Part shown: in pieces, positions 38,801-48,400 of the stretch
Layout: each line of letters starts with the position of its first letter
Position numbering within the stretch: position 1 is the stretch's first letter
Source of the DNA: Mesaphorura yosii
Taxonomy: Eukaryota > Arthropoda > Collembola > Poduromorpha > Tullbergiidae
Assembly: GCA_009869945.1 (NCBI GenBank)
Contig: WIXG01000470.1
Span: forward strand, 1 to 52,410
Length of the DNA stretch: 52,410 bases
Direction: 5' to 3'
Position numbers and translations under genes: made by a program
The notes under the pieces: model-generated
What the model saw: only the letters and a program-made list of their open reading frames with translations
What the model was told of the DNA's origin: nothing
Database searches by the model: none

Positions 38801-41800
38801 ATTTCAAAGTGCAATCAACCGGTGACACTGATGAACCAGGCGCCGTTTCACCGTAGCGCAAGCGGTGACAACTTGGTCAACAACAAAACTGGGTTCTCGC
38901 AGCCGACACTGCACCCGGCCGCTCACTTGCCGCCGCCAATTGCACAAGTCGCTCCACTGAGGGGACTTCAGCCAAGACTCGATGCTATGGACTCTTATCA
39001 ATACAATTCTAGTTATGGCGCGCATAACGGACACTTCAATGATACGATGAAGTCGTACACATTGAATGCTGTCCCGCATAATTCGTATCAAGGAGACACG
39101 AATGGCATATCTGCTCATAGAAGCTCTAGTCTCAACCAAAGTGACCACAAGTACAACCATCATCGTCTGAGTCGTCACAGTACTGACGAGCCCGGCGTCA
39201 GAAGCGTCAACGATGGCAAGGGAATTAATGGTGCCGCGCAGAATGCATCTGCTTACAAAGACACGGCCGCAAAGAAAGTTGTTGCAGGCACCATGACTGA
39301 TGCGCAGTGTCAGATCACTCCGAACGGACTCGGCAGCTCTCCTAATTTAACAGCGCAGATGAAAGGCGAGCAGCTTCAATCGGTCACGGTGGTTGTTTCT
39401 CCTCTGCGTTTCGAATCCATGAACGGCAAAAACAACAAGACATGCTCCCCTGTTGGAGACAATAAAGAAAACAGCCGCTTTGTCAACGGCAATGATGCTT
39501 CGAGCAACAAGTCGGAAGTGAGCTTCCGTGTGAACTGCACATCAGATGCGGCTTCTCAGACCGAGTCGGGCAATGAAGATGACAAGGATGAAGGCGATTC
39601 TGCTCTTCCAACTGAACCAAACAGCTTATCGTTGACACTTTCCTCAAAATCATCCTCCGTCTCGTCTTCATGCAATGATATGACATCTTCTGCTGCAGCA
39701 AAAAGCAGCAATGGAAGTATTGGACCATCACACGCATCAAATTCGCCTTCTCCGACGATGTCTCTCGCCTCGTACAAGGGACGTGAAAAGTCACAGGAGG
39801 AACTCGACTGTGAAGAACTCTCAAGGGATCTGGCGAAGCAGTTGCCGCAAGGAGACAAACTGCAGTCTCTTCTCGGTAAGCCCGACTCTTACTTTATCGT
39901 GTATACATATACAGTTGAAAGCTCGGAGTTGCGAGATGCACTTCAGATGATCAGCGAGACCGCACTTAACCCGAGCTTCCTCTCAGTCCATATTGTTGGG
40001 CTTTATTCATCTGTAAATAATTTCATGAAGAAAGATGGTGGTTCTAATAACACGGTTTTGAGAGCTTCGCAATAAATAATTGGAAAATTGCGTTGTCTCG
40101 TCTTCGTACGGCAGACATGCTCTGATTTACGAGATAACACTCTGTAGTTCGCCCTTTCATCTCCTCTGCTTACCTCCTCCAATTTGTAGACATTCTAATT
40201 TTTAATTTCTGTCCAACCCTTCCCCTTCCTGCGATTCGCCCGACACAGACAGAAATCAGGTTAGTAGTTGAAGGGCCTTCCTCTTAGCATAATAGCAAGT
40301 AATCTTTCATGAAATTCATGGAACGTGATTCCGCGTCGCTTTGATATTAAGAAATTGACGAGCTTTCTACTCAAACCAGTTTTTCGCTTTCCTTTCAGTT
40401 GATTCCTTCGAAAGCGTAAATATTTTGATGCCATAGGAGATGATGTTTTCTGATTAGGATCAGCCCAGATTAATATTCAGTTTCAGAATACAAAATCCTG
40501 AAGATGATTTTAAAGGTTGAAACGCGATTTTAAAATAGGATGAGAGGAGGACGGCTTAAATATTATGCAGTTTAAACTAAAATAATCGCTCTTTGAGCGG
40601 TGTGCAAGAGCACTTTCCTTAACTTGGCATATGACCCTGTTTCGTCGTAACTGCGGTATGGCACAACTCGTGGCGATTTAATTTTGAAGTTCTTATTTCA
40701 CATCAGAATCACAGCAACAATGAGAAATGACGGCCTTGTCTTTCTTCTAAAAAGGAATCTGAACGGGACAGACTCGAAGTGCACTGCATTGTTGTGCGTA
40801 AATTGGACAGACGACGTTTTCATGTCTCATGTTCTTTTGACGAGGAGGTCATTTTCAGTTAATTAATAAAAGTGGATCTGATCTTATATCAGAGCAGGGC
40901 AACTGCAACATTGTTGCTCAAATTTAAATTGAGTCTTTCGTTTTCGCATAAATTATCCTATCAAAACAGCAATATCAATTACATTGTTGTCGTTCTTGTT
41001 TTGACAGGCTCACAATGCGCTAATAAACAAGCTCGTGTAGCCCAGCCAAAGTGACCAGAGTCACAGTCATAGTGCACGATGTACTTTGATCTGGGCAGTA
41101 TCACGTTTCAGCTCGCCACCGCGCGGTGGTTAATGGTGACTCGTAAAATGAAGAACATTGCAGTCGTGACGTGATACTGCGAGCTCTCCTTCTCCTCCAA
41201 GCTGCAGACTAAATAAGTGAAGCCGTGGAATGACTGGACTTTTATTTTTTAAGAAAATAATTACTTGCTCATTCATTGCAAAATCGTAACAATGCATTCG
41301 ATTCTGTCTCGAGTGAGTGCTCGTATTAATTGCACCGTCGCAAACGCGAATCCTACGCAGAGTAATTAAGAGGACAAAACGTATTGCACGACTAGCTTTA
41401 AATAGAAATACTGTTATGTTGTGCCATATTCACAACAATGCAAATTTCATGGCTTGGCTCACGTTTACTTTGACTCTGGTCGATTAAGTTGGCGAATCAA
41501 AAGATTCTTCAGCAAAACAGATACGGTTATTTCATCGCCATGAATTGTTCGCTCGGATTGCTCATATTTTCATGCAGATTTATTTTGTTTATTCACAGCT
41601 CCACTGCCGCAGAGCAAAACGTCTGCTCACTACATGGAAGGACTGTTCCACATTGAGACACGACGACCAGATCAAGTTGAGAACGGAAGAAACTCCGCCA
41701 GCCCCGACTGCTCCAAATCGCCCGATACACAAAAGACCACTTCTCCAAACTCCCCTCAGCAGTCGACGGCTCAGGCTCAAGCTGGGAGCAAGCCTGTCGA

Positions 41801-44800
41801 AAGGTAAGAGCAATCGTTCACTTAATAACGATGTACTTCCGAATAAAGTGTCGGCCGCACTTCTGTGCTCCAAATGAGCCTCACAAGTAGCATGAACCAG
41901 ACAATTGCTCGTGCTTTCGTGGGGGATCATCAATCATCGTTCACAATAATGTAAACAATGACAGAAATAACAAATTGATTACCAACTCTAGATCACTCGT
42001 GCATGTGACAGAAAAAAATGAAATGTATGACAATGAAGTAATTAATTCCAACTGTGATCGTGAGCAGGTCGAACTATCATACTCAGGTTATGACTACGAA
42101 ACATTTAGAGCAGAGAGCACGGTGCGCACGAACTAAGGCGTGTATGCTGGATCGACTTTGAAATAAGATATTCATGCCGATTAAATGGACCGCATAGAGA
42201 AATGACGCACATGCAGAGCGGATTGCAAAAATTCTACAATTGGAATTCATTTTTCTATCACCACGTTATAACATAAGCATCACACGTATTCTGCATTGAC
42301 TCAGTCAGCAGAAATTTGAGACTTCGCCTACATTGCATCCCACGTTAACAGGCGGTTTAATAGTAAATGTTTACGTTTGACCGAATCGCCCTCTCGCACA
42401 TAGGAAAATTTGCAAACACATTTCAATGAATTGAAACTGCTTGAGTTCAGAGTACATATTCTTAATGTTGTGTGCTTCATGGGGAGCCATCGCAAATCCT
42501 TGCTGCAAGTTTCATAATCCTCACTTGTATTTTAGCGGAAATTGGGAACCGGAAATTCGTGAGCTGAGCAGATTTGGTGCGATGTGGAGGGTCAATCCGA
42601 GTGCTAGCACAATAAGTGTATGTTTGCTTTAGCATAGTATCCGAGATATTTATCCAGGGAAGTAGCATATAATCACCTGTGTGATATCTTGTATTTACTT
42701 AATAATGTTCGTGGTTTGCTATGTCCAGCATGTATCAGTGCATGGCATTTCTTATGCGATAACACAATAGTAAACAGAAGAACCCCATCGCAAGTACGCA
42801 CGTATTAATGTACAATTTATGTCCACTGATTCAAAACGGGAAGCCTCATCGATTGTCGATTGAATCATCTTACCTCCGATTCCGACTACTTTACTTAAGC
42901 GCAAACATTTCTAAATTGCCATGACCCTTTTTAGCATAACAAAAGCCATGCAGGAAGGAACCGGAGTTTCCTTGTTTGCTGGAACCTGGCCTGCGTGCAT
43001 ACTGAATATAAAATGTGGGGAATTGCATAGAGTCGAGTGTTAGTTGTCGTTGGGAAAGCAGCCCACGCAAAAGTGTACCGGAGCGTGAGTGACACAACAA
43101 TAGGCTGCAGTGCCTTGCTGTAAAAGTTAACAGTCTTACCTTGTGTCTGTCGGTGTTCAATGTTTTCTACGCAAAATCAAAGTGCAGTTGTGCACACATA
43201 AATTGACTGCACACGATTTCCTACATTTTTACAGTCGAACTTGACCTGAACGCGCATTTTCAGCTAAGAGCGTGATCACGTTTCCCGAATTTTATAAACA
43301 CGTTAATGATAATGTGTGAAAATTGTTCATAGGCACAAGCTCATTGCGCTGTGATGCGACCTGACAATAATTACACTGTTGCACACCAGTAGTCCATCAA
43401 GCAAGCCATCGAATCGCATAGAGAAAGAGTCGTTCATGAAAAAGCAATTTTGGGGAAGGTCGGCAGATCCATCATCGCATCGCTATTAAATTCGGTGTTA
43501 ATGTAATGTTGTTTGGCGAAGAGAACAAGTTGTTGCTACAGTGGCCTGGCAAGAAATTTACTGTATCTTCAATTCAATAATAAATCTTGGTTGTGATGCG
43601 TGCACTCTAATTACACTGTCAAACCAAACCACAACCACCTGTGTGCTTAAACACCAGCGTCTTGTGATTCGGACCAGTTGAAACAATGGAAGAATGTTTC
43701 GAATTGTTTTATTGTGCCCACAGCAGCAGCAAGTCCGCAGCTTCTTACTTGATGAAGTTTACTGCTTATTAATTACTCTATTGAGTGCAGTTTACGGACG
43801 TCAATCAGGATAATGCGAGTTACAGCTAATCGCAATTCGTAATATGCTCATGATTAGTTTTATTCGCTCCGCTTCGGGTTAGTAGTTTGTCGGGATTCTC
43901 ATAGCCGTAGCGGTTACGGGTTAATGAAGATGTGGTTCGTTGTTAGGCGATCCTCACATCACTGCTGACCTGATCCCATATACCATTTGTGACGTAAATT
44001 TTAATTTGTTTGCATGAAACATGATTGCATAACGTTTCACTTCTTGATAGAAGGTACTCAATATAGAGTAAATATTAATCTTCCGTTTCTGATAGGCTGC
44101 GGATTAATGTCTACATCGCATTATGAATCTTTGAGGTACTGAAATGTTGGCAAATGGTGCATGAAGGTCAGGCATGCAGATGCATTCGATTATTTAACTA
44201 CTTGAAGTCAACTGAAGTTCCACGTTCCACAGAAAGCGGAATCACAACTAACGTGCTCATTGGTTGCGCAATTGCCTGCTTTAGCATTAGCAACGACGCG
44301 ACAGCGGCAGCACATTTTTGAAGAAATCATATTGCCAAGTTCAGAGGTTTCTTTTGTCCAATTTATTAATTTGTTATTATACTAAAGTTGACGTTCTTGA
44401 GTAAACACGGCTTCGTGTGTGACTTCATTTGACGTGACTCTCAAAGGACACAATGCGACGTGAGCTTCACATTGTATTATAGTGGGGAATGCGAAGTTAG
44501 GTATTTTGCTAATGCAATGTGTACTTAATATCTTTTTCCTGTACGTTTTTGGTCAATTCATTTGGTAACAACGTAATAGAATTCTCACCAGTGAAGGATT
44601 TGAGTCTAGTCAATGCTACTCGAAAGTGAAAACATAAGAGAGGACGTTCTTCATTATTTTGTCATTTTGTTCGACGTGAAGAATAGCAGTGAGTTTGTCC
44701 AACAAGAATTTCTGCTTGTTGTATTGAAATTGCGGCGTCAATACATGGTGAAGTGAGTTACCGATCCGAGCTTGTAATTTTGTTCAAATTTTGCGTTGCG

Positions 44801-47800
44801 TGTGCGGTTTCTTCTGGACAATCCGGCGTCAAGTGACTGACTCATTCATCATGAACTTTCGCAACAAGACAACGTTAGCGCTTAGCGTTATTGCAGTGTT
44901 GGCTCGATTAGAATCTGAACTGATTTGTGCTGTGAACTCAAGTGAAGCATGAAAAACACAATTTACTGTTTGTGGTTACCCGTCGCGTCGATAATGTTAT
45001 GTGCTATGCTCTTCGATAACTCGCACGATGAATAACTGACATAGTATGGAAGAAGGAACCAGTCCATCGTTCAACTCCAGTCTGCTCTTAATCATCGTCA
45101 ATGCTTTCTTTCCATTGTACTACAAATCGTGGTGCAGTAGAAGAAAGTAAACATTGAATAATGCGACGAGCTGCATCGTTGGTCTACATCGGTCCAATGT
45201 GAGACGCAATTTTTGTCAACATTTAGAATGAAAGCAACGTATAATGTCGTTGTCCTCGTTGTTAGCTGGAGAAGGAGCAAGATGTCGGCTGTCATTTTGC
45301 CCGCGTTCATTTCACTATTACGTATTACCTTCTAAACAGAATTCAAGAAGGCTCCGGCATTCGACATGCATTATAGATGCAAAATTGTCCCCAGCTTGCA
45401 TAATTGGATTACTATTGATTTCTAAACATTTGGGTAGGCATTTTTCAGACTCTCGGCTCTAAACATATATCTGACGCTGTATGTTTTTTTTTTACTTTCG
45501 AGCCCTTACAACCGGGAACTGCCGGCTGTTAAAATTTACGTAGATGCAATTGGCGTTAATAATAATAATATATATTGCGTGAACACTTTCACACGTTCAA
45601 TTCGTTTTGCACCGCAGCGAGGAAGCTTTTTCTAGCCGGACGTGAGCCGCAGCCGTAGCAAATCTTACATTTAGTGAATTGATGTATTCTACTCTTGCTT
45701 TCATTCATCACAACCTTGCGCGCTGATTCAGTTGAACCATTGCATTGAGCAAATCTGACACACTCAAATTCCTAATTCGGTCGAGGATGCGTCCAAGACC
45801 GTACGAGCATTTGTAAGAATGCAATTTGCAAATGGAAACCGCAACCAACATCAAATTGTACCGACTTGGGCGAGAAATTAAGCAAATTTACATGTAGATT
45901 TTGCAGATTTGATGGTAATGACGATTGTGATTATCAGCCTATCTGCGAGTTAAATATTGAGCAATAAATAATGAGAAACACGTAATTGCTGTTGGGATCG
46001 GCCAGCATGTAGTATGTGCGAGAACTGGCAACATGTGCTGGCTGCGGCTGGGCTCATAATTAGTTGCAAAATCTCATCGTATGCACCCTGTGCCATTTTT
46101 ATGAGGGTCTGAATCTGAGTTATGGGTGTGTTTCATTTACCTAATTTACAATTCCAACTTTTGGCACACTGTGCTCAGGCCCCCTGATAAAACGAACGAA
46201 TTCATTACAGATTCCTCGCACGAGTTTTTTGCTCTACTCTGCATTGGTTTCTGTATTTTCAATGTTTCGAGTTGTGACTGTAATTATGTGGCGCGCTTTA
46301 TCTCGCGCACTGAATTGAATGAGTGACAAATGCTCGCAATCATAAAGAACAGATTGTGTGACCGATAAGCAGGCTGTATGTTGGCTAGCCACGAGCATCA
46401 AGCCCTTCATTCTGAAAGTGCAGGATTAATCGATAACATCTCTGCTGCATTGAACTAAATCAGTATGCAGCCAAATGTCACGCCGTGCTGCCATGAATTA
46501 TGTTCCATAAGCCTATTTGCAATAACAACCAACTAAACAGGAATCTTCATTGAATTTTCAGATGCAATGGCGGACCGCTGCCCGCTGACTCTCCATACTT
46601 CACAACTTCAGAGTGCAAAGCGAAATTCCTGACGCAGTACGTGAAAGATATGCGCAATGAATCCATCAGCAGCCGAGACAGTCAAGAACTCATTAAGCAA
46701 AAGGTAAGGCGTTGAGGAATCGTAATAATTTATTTATTATCACATGAAATCTGTTCCATTCTCACAGATTGAATAATAAATTGAAATAATTTGTAAATGA
46801 GCACGCAGAGCCCGGAGCTAATTATATAATTTGCAGCGTTGCTTTACTTTACTTTCCTTGTTGGTTGCGAACAAATTGCCACAGCAAAAGATTAATGTAG
46901 TTTTTGCATGACTTTGATGACCTCAAATCTGTAAACTACGTTCGCTTCAAGAAGTTGCATTGTTTCAGTGCTTTGACTAATCTCGCATTCTGATTTTAAT
47001 TCCACAGGAAGAGTTGGTGTCAAGGATAGACAGAAAACTGCAAATTCTTCGCATCGAACATTCTGAAATCAAAGAGGAGATCCAATCGAATGACCAACTG
47101 GGACAAATCGTAATCGAGAGAGTTCAGCAGACTGCGAAACGAAACGAGTTTGATAAGTTCAAGTTGCATGTTGAGGAAATTGAAGAGATAACAAGCCTCC
47201 TCTTGGGATTGTCTGGACGCTTGGCGAGAGCCGAAAATGCACTAATGAGCCAGATGGGTAATCCCAACCCACAAGAAAAGGTAACTAGGGAATGAGTTTA
47301 TAAAATTGTCGCCGTGTCCTTGTCAATTCCTTTGCCATTAATTTAAATTCCATTTCGGCTTGCCACTTTCATGGACGAAATGTGTGGCAAAATTTGGTCA
47401 CAAAACCAATTCTGTTGTGACAGTATCTGTCAGCAAATAGCACATTGATCCATGATAAATGAGGAGCTGTCATTGAAATGAGCTCTAACCCAAACATTGA
47501 ATTTCAAATGCCCACGATATTCATTGCATATAATGTATGAGTCGTAATTGGTTATTAACTTGCAGTGCAACATTTGAGGTTTGTAAGTAATAAAAAATGT
47601 TTTCTTAAACTACATGATTAGGGCAGGTCGCAACAAACTGAATGTGAATCCAAACTTATTATTCATTCTAACGTCAGGTTTTGAGACGCTGTAATAACAA
47701 TTAAAGAGTCACTGTGCCAAGGTGAAGCTGAAATTGACACCTTCAGAAAGTAAGGTGATGGATTGCATGAAGGAATGAAATGAGACAGAATAGCACGTCT

Positions 47801-48159
47801 CCAACGCGCTGTTGAATTACAATAGCAATGTTACTAACCAAATGCCTTGTGTTTTGTCTTTAATTTAGAAAATCCTGGAAAGCAAACGAGACAAATTACA
47901 GGAACAACTTGCGGAAGCCAAGACGCTGAAAGAAAACATTGACCGGCGAAGCGCACAAGTCGCTGGCTTCCTTCAGAAATATCTGACGGAGGAGGAATTC
48001 GCAGACTACCTGCACTTTACCAAAATGAAGGCCAAGCTGATTATTGATGCCAGAGAAATCGATGAGAAGATCAAGCTCGGTGATGAGCAGTTAGTCGCCT
48101 TACAAGAAACGTTGAGCTTAACGTCTTCATCATCGTCGTCCACATCAAACACAAATTAA
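2782..48159 (+). CDS. shroom: Shroom, Rho-kinase-binding actin scaffold (nine supported coding exons, 5' end open)
   Basis: Seen: nine exons at 2782-2888, 17298-17508, 17587-17957, 32851-33041, 38739-39875, 41599-41803, 46562-46703, 47008-47280 and 47869-48159, all with AG acceptors and GT donors. Codon phase matches at every junction and the 975-codon frame has no internal stop. The last ~320 residues match the Shroom ASD2 domain, with landmarks SQEELDCEELSRDLAKQL, YMEGLF, SPYFTTSE, NEFDKF, LSGRLARAENAL, LKENIDRR and DEKIKLGDEQL. Known of the family: ASD2 is an antiparallel coiled coil that binds the coiled coil of Rho kinase. Shroom places the kinase at apical junctions on F-actin, where myosin II activation constricts the cell apex. 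Inferred: this is the single invertebrate Shroom. No PDZ domain is visible, so the gene either lacks one or begins upstream. The start codon is unresolved; symmetric exons in the two very long introns could have been missed. Confidence 0.93.
2889..17297 (+). other. shroom: Shroom intron, 14.4 kb
   Basis: Bounded by GTAAGC and ATCCACAG. I see no recognisable exon, RNA gene or transposon. Notable local items are overlapping octamers at 4341-4362, a 12-bp palindrome containing CACGTG at 6461-6472, and a possible signal-peptide frame at 10085-10342. An intron this long near the 5' end of a developmental gene often holds enhancers or alternative promoters, but nothing here proves it. Confidence 0.75.
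4341..4362 (+). repeat. TTGCAT tandem run forming three overlapping octamers
   Basis: GCATTTGCATTTGCATTTGC followed by AT contains ATTTGCAT at 4343-4350, 4349-4356 and 4355-4362. This is the octamer bound by POU-domain factors, repeated with 6-bp period. It could be a binding cluster or a simple short repeat. Confidence 0.7.
17298..17508 (+). CDS. shroom: Shroom exon with SH3-ligand motif (residues 37-106)
   Basis: The acceptor TTCATTCTTATCCACAG ends at 17297 and the donor CAA|GTAAGC follows 17508 in phase 0. The peptide is polar (MAYMSKYLPHLTNRERDS...) and ends with TPPERPPKKP, an SH3-type proline/basic motif. The ATG at 17305 has A at -3 and G at +4, so it is a credible start for an isoform whose upstream exon is only 5' leader (937 residues). 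This exon and the next enter in phase 2 and leave in phase 2 as a pair. Confidence 0.82.
17587..17957 (+). CDS. shroom: Shroom proline-rich exon (residues 107-229)
   Basis: The acceptor TTGTCATTTTAG ends at 17586 and the donor CAGTC|GTAAGT follows 17957. The frame is open throughout and leaves TC, which joins G at 32851 as serine. Proline runs occur at 117-120 (PPPPLPRAPIR, an SH3-like ligand), 148-150, 188-193 and 209-214, the last two as PLPPPPPP. These resemble EVH1 (Ena/VASP), profilin or SH3 ligands, and proline-rich regions are common in Shroom proteins. The long open frame on the opposite strand here follows from the CCN-rich composition and is not a gene. Confidence 0.87.
17958..32850 (+). 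other. shroom: Shroom intron, 14.9 kb
   Basis: Bounded by GTAAGT and TTGTTTCAG. It holds several open frames of 120-177 codons on either strand (24102-24551, 27745-28278, 28260-28670). They lack recognisable domains and are about as long as chance allows in this much sequence. A 25-bp tandem duplication lies at 31555-31602, and initiator-like motifs at 26567, 26607 and 32441. Confidence 0.75.
31555..31602 (+). repeat. Imperfect 25-bp tandem duplication
   Basis: TCACAAAAGCATTGAATTG at 31555 and TCACAAAAGCGTTCAATTG at 31580 are adjacent copies with two differences in 19 bases. A small local duplication in the intron. Confidence 0.65.
32851..33041 (+). CDS. shroom: Shroom exon, Ser/Arg-rich segment (residues 231-293)
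   Basis: The acceptor TTTTTGTTTTGTTTCAG ends at 32850 and the donor CCCACAG|GTGAGA follows 33041. The peptide starts SSYLHKDSYLAQRKERTLGY and includes RRTLSPS, a possible basophilic or proline-directed phosphorylation site, then a serine-rich stretch. It enters in phase 2 and leaves one base (G), which joins CT at 38739 as alanine. Basic and serine-rich segments in this position could belong to the actin-binding ASD1 region, but I see no clear ASD1 signature. Confidence 0.85.
33042..38738 (+). other. shroom: Shroom intron, 5.7 kb
   Basis: Bounded by GTGAGA and GACCACAG. It contains an (AAT)n microsatellite-like run near 33450-33468, an antisense frame with one hydrophobic helix (33488-33892), and hairpins at 35211-35268 and 36150-36169. 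No recognisable gene. Confidence 0.75.
38739..39875 (+). CDS. shroom: Large Shroom exon: Ser/Asn-rich linker and start of ASD2 (residues 295-672)
   Basis: The acceptor is TGGACCACAG (ends 38738) and the donor TCTCG|GTAAGC follows 39875. The frame is open for 1,137 bases. It begins WEKIHNIGAP and is mainly Ser/Asn/His-rich and probably disordered, with an acidic patch (ESGNEDDKDEGD). It ends with SQEELDCEELSRDLAKQL (645-662), matching the start of ASD2 in other Shroom proteins (EELAREI...). That match, continued by YMEGLF in the next exon, fixes the junction. The frame also stays open past the donor to a TAA at 40073-40075; see the findings. Confidence 0.93.
39876..40075 (+). CDS. Possible alternative Shroom C-terminal tail (intron retention or intronic polyadenylation)
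   Basis: Directly after the donor of the large exon, the Shroom frame stays open for about 66 codons (GKPDSYFIVYTYTVESSEL... to ...VLRASQ) and stops at TAA 40073-40075. AATAAA at 40071-40076 overlaps the stop, and a GT/CT-rich stretch (GCGTTGTCTCGTCTTCG) follows about 15 bases later, as expected at a cleavage site. The product would keep the linker and the first ASD2 helix but lose the rest of ASD2. Inference only: no transcript is available, and such a run can occur by chance. Confidence 0.35.
40071..40076 (+). terminator. AATAAA overlapping an intronic stop codon in Shroom
   Basis: A canonical poly(A) hexamer lies about 195 bases into the 1.7-kb intron after the large exon and overlaps the in-frame TAA. 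With the GT-rich sequence just downstream it would suit intronic polyadenylation. AATAAA is frequent in AT-rich DNA, so alone it proves little. Confidence 0.35.
41095..41180. repeat. 12-bp inverted repeat enclosing a 14-bp GC palindrome
   Basis: GCAGTATCACGT (41095-41106) and its exact reverse complement ACGTGATACTGC (41169-41180) are 62 bases apart. Between them lies the palindrome CCACCGCGCGGTGG (41116-41129). GTGACCAGAGTCAC (41051-41064) is a further hairpin just upstream. No known element recognised. Confidence 0.8.
41599..41803 (+). CDS. shroom: Shroom ASD2 exon with the YMEGLF motif (residues 674-740)
   Basis: The acceptor TTTATTCACAG ends at 41598 and the donor GAAAG|GTAAGA follows 41803. 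Read in the phase set by the previous exon (G+CT = Ala), it gives PLPQSKTSAHYMEGLFHIE and then a polar Ser/Pro/Gln linker. YMEGLF matches the MEGLFP motif in the N-terminal part of ASD2 in other Shroom proteins. The other frames that look open here are shadows. It leaves AG, which joins A at 46562 as arginine. Confidence 0.92.
41804..46561 (+). other. shroom: Shroom intron, 4.8 kb
   Basis: Bounded by GTAAGA and AATTTTCAG, inside the ASD2-coding part of the gene. AT-rich, with only short chance-level frames (for example 42891-43160 and 45098-45310). A short AAT/AT run lies near 45556-45576. No gene or repeat family recognised. Confidence 0.8.
46562..46703 (+). CDS. shroom: Shroom ASD2 exon (residues 742-788)
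   Basis: The acceptor TTGAATTTTCAG ends at 46561 and the donor CAAAAG|GTAAGG follows 46703 in phase 0. It encodes CNGGPLPADSPYFTTSECKA... ending ELIKQK. The SPYFTTSECKAKFL segment corresponds to the PAYYSVSAPKAELL-type segment that opens the main coiled coil in vertebrate Shroom proteins. It is too short to stand out as an open frame and was found by phase and homology. Confidence 0.93.
46704..47868 (+). other. shroom: Two short Shroom introns around exon 47008-47280
   Basis: Introns 46704-47007 (304 bases) and 47281-47868 (588 bases) flank the core ASD2 exon, both phase 0. They are AT-rich with no other content seen. Skipping this exon (91 codons) would keep the frame but remove the LSGRLARAENAL core. 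Confidence 0.85.
47008..47280 (+). CDS. shroom: Shroom ASD2 coiled-coil exon (residues 789-879)
   Basis: The acceptor TTTTAATTCCACAG ends at 47007 and the donor GAAAAG|GTAACT follows 47280, both phase 0. It encodes a continuous heptad-rich helix (EELVSRIDRKLQILRIEHSE...). It contains NEFDKFKLHVEEIEE and LSGRLARAENAL (856-867), the most conserved signature of Shroom ASD2, close to NEFDKYRMF... and LSGRLARVENAL of vertebrate proteins. This is the core of the Rho-kinase-binding domain. Confidence 0.97.
47869..48159 (+). CDS. shroom: Shroom last exon: ASD2 C-terminal helices and stop (residues 880-975)
   Basis: The acceptor TTGTCTTTAATTTAG ends at 47868; the frame runs to TAA at 48157-48159. It encodes KILESKRDKLQEQLAEAK..., LKENIDRR, FLQKYLTEEEFADYLHF, TKMKAKLIID and DEKIKLGDEQL, in the same order as in known Shroom proteins. 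The protein ends in a short Ser/Thr/Asn tail after the domain, so ASD2 is C-terminal as in the family. Confidence 0.97.
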   Translation, partial: KILESKRDKLQEQLAEAKTLKENIDRRSAQVAGFLQKYLTEEEFADYLHFTKMKAKLIIDAREIDEKIKLGDEQLVALQETLSLTSSSSSSTSNTN

Positions 48160-48394
48160 TTTAGTTTCAATACTATTGAGCGTTCTTTCGTTTATGTTAA
48201 TGAAAGATGAGAAGTTAGCTCCAAATTCTTTCGTATTAACCAGAAATCAATGTTTCAAATCCAATTTTCAATGTAATCAGTTGCGCATGCGTATGTATCC
48301 TGTTTGTATGAAGATCTGCTTACAAATTTTGTAGTGTACTTTCGAACCTGACGAAGTAACGAAATGGTGTGATACATTACAAGTACTTCTCCTA

Positions 48395-48400
48395 AATAAA
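48395..48400 (+). terminator. Proximal poly(A) signal of Shroom
   Basis: AATAAA in CCTAAATAAAAACAATAAC, 236 bases after the Shroom stop codon. It is canonical and well placed. Confidence 0.55.

Larger units (their letters stand above)
39876..41598 (+). other. shroom: Shroom intron, 1.7 kb
   Basis: Bounded by GTAAGC and TTCACAG. The first 200 bases are open in the Shroom frame up to a stop that overlaps AATAAA. A cluster of inverted repeats lies at 41051-41180. Otherwise nothing recognisable. Confidence 0.8.

Noticed and set aside
39483..39858. Minus-strand frames inside the large Shroom exon
   Set aside because: Shadows of the well-supported plus-strand coding exon.
41545..41933. Plus- and minus-strand frames over the YMEGLF exon
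   Set aside because: The phase set by the neighbouring exons and ASD2 homology selects a third frame; these are shadows.
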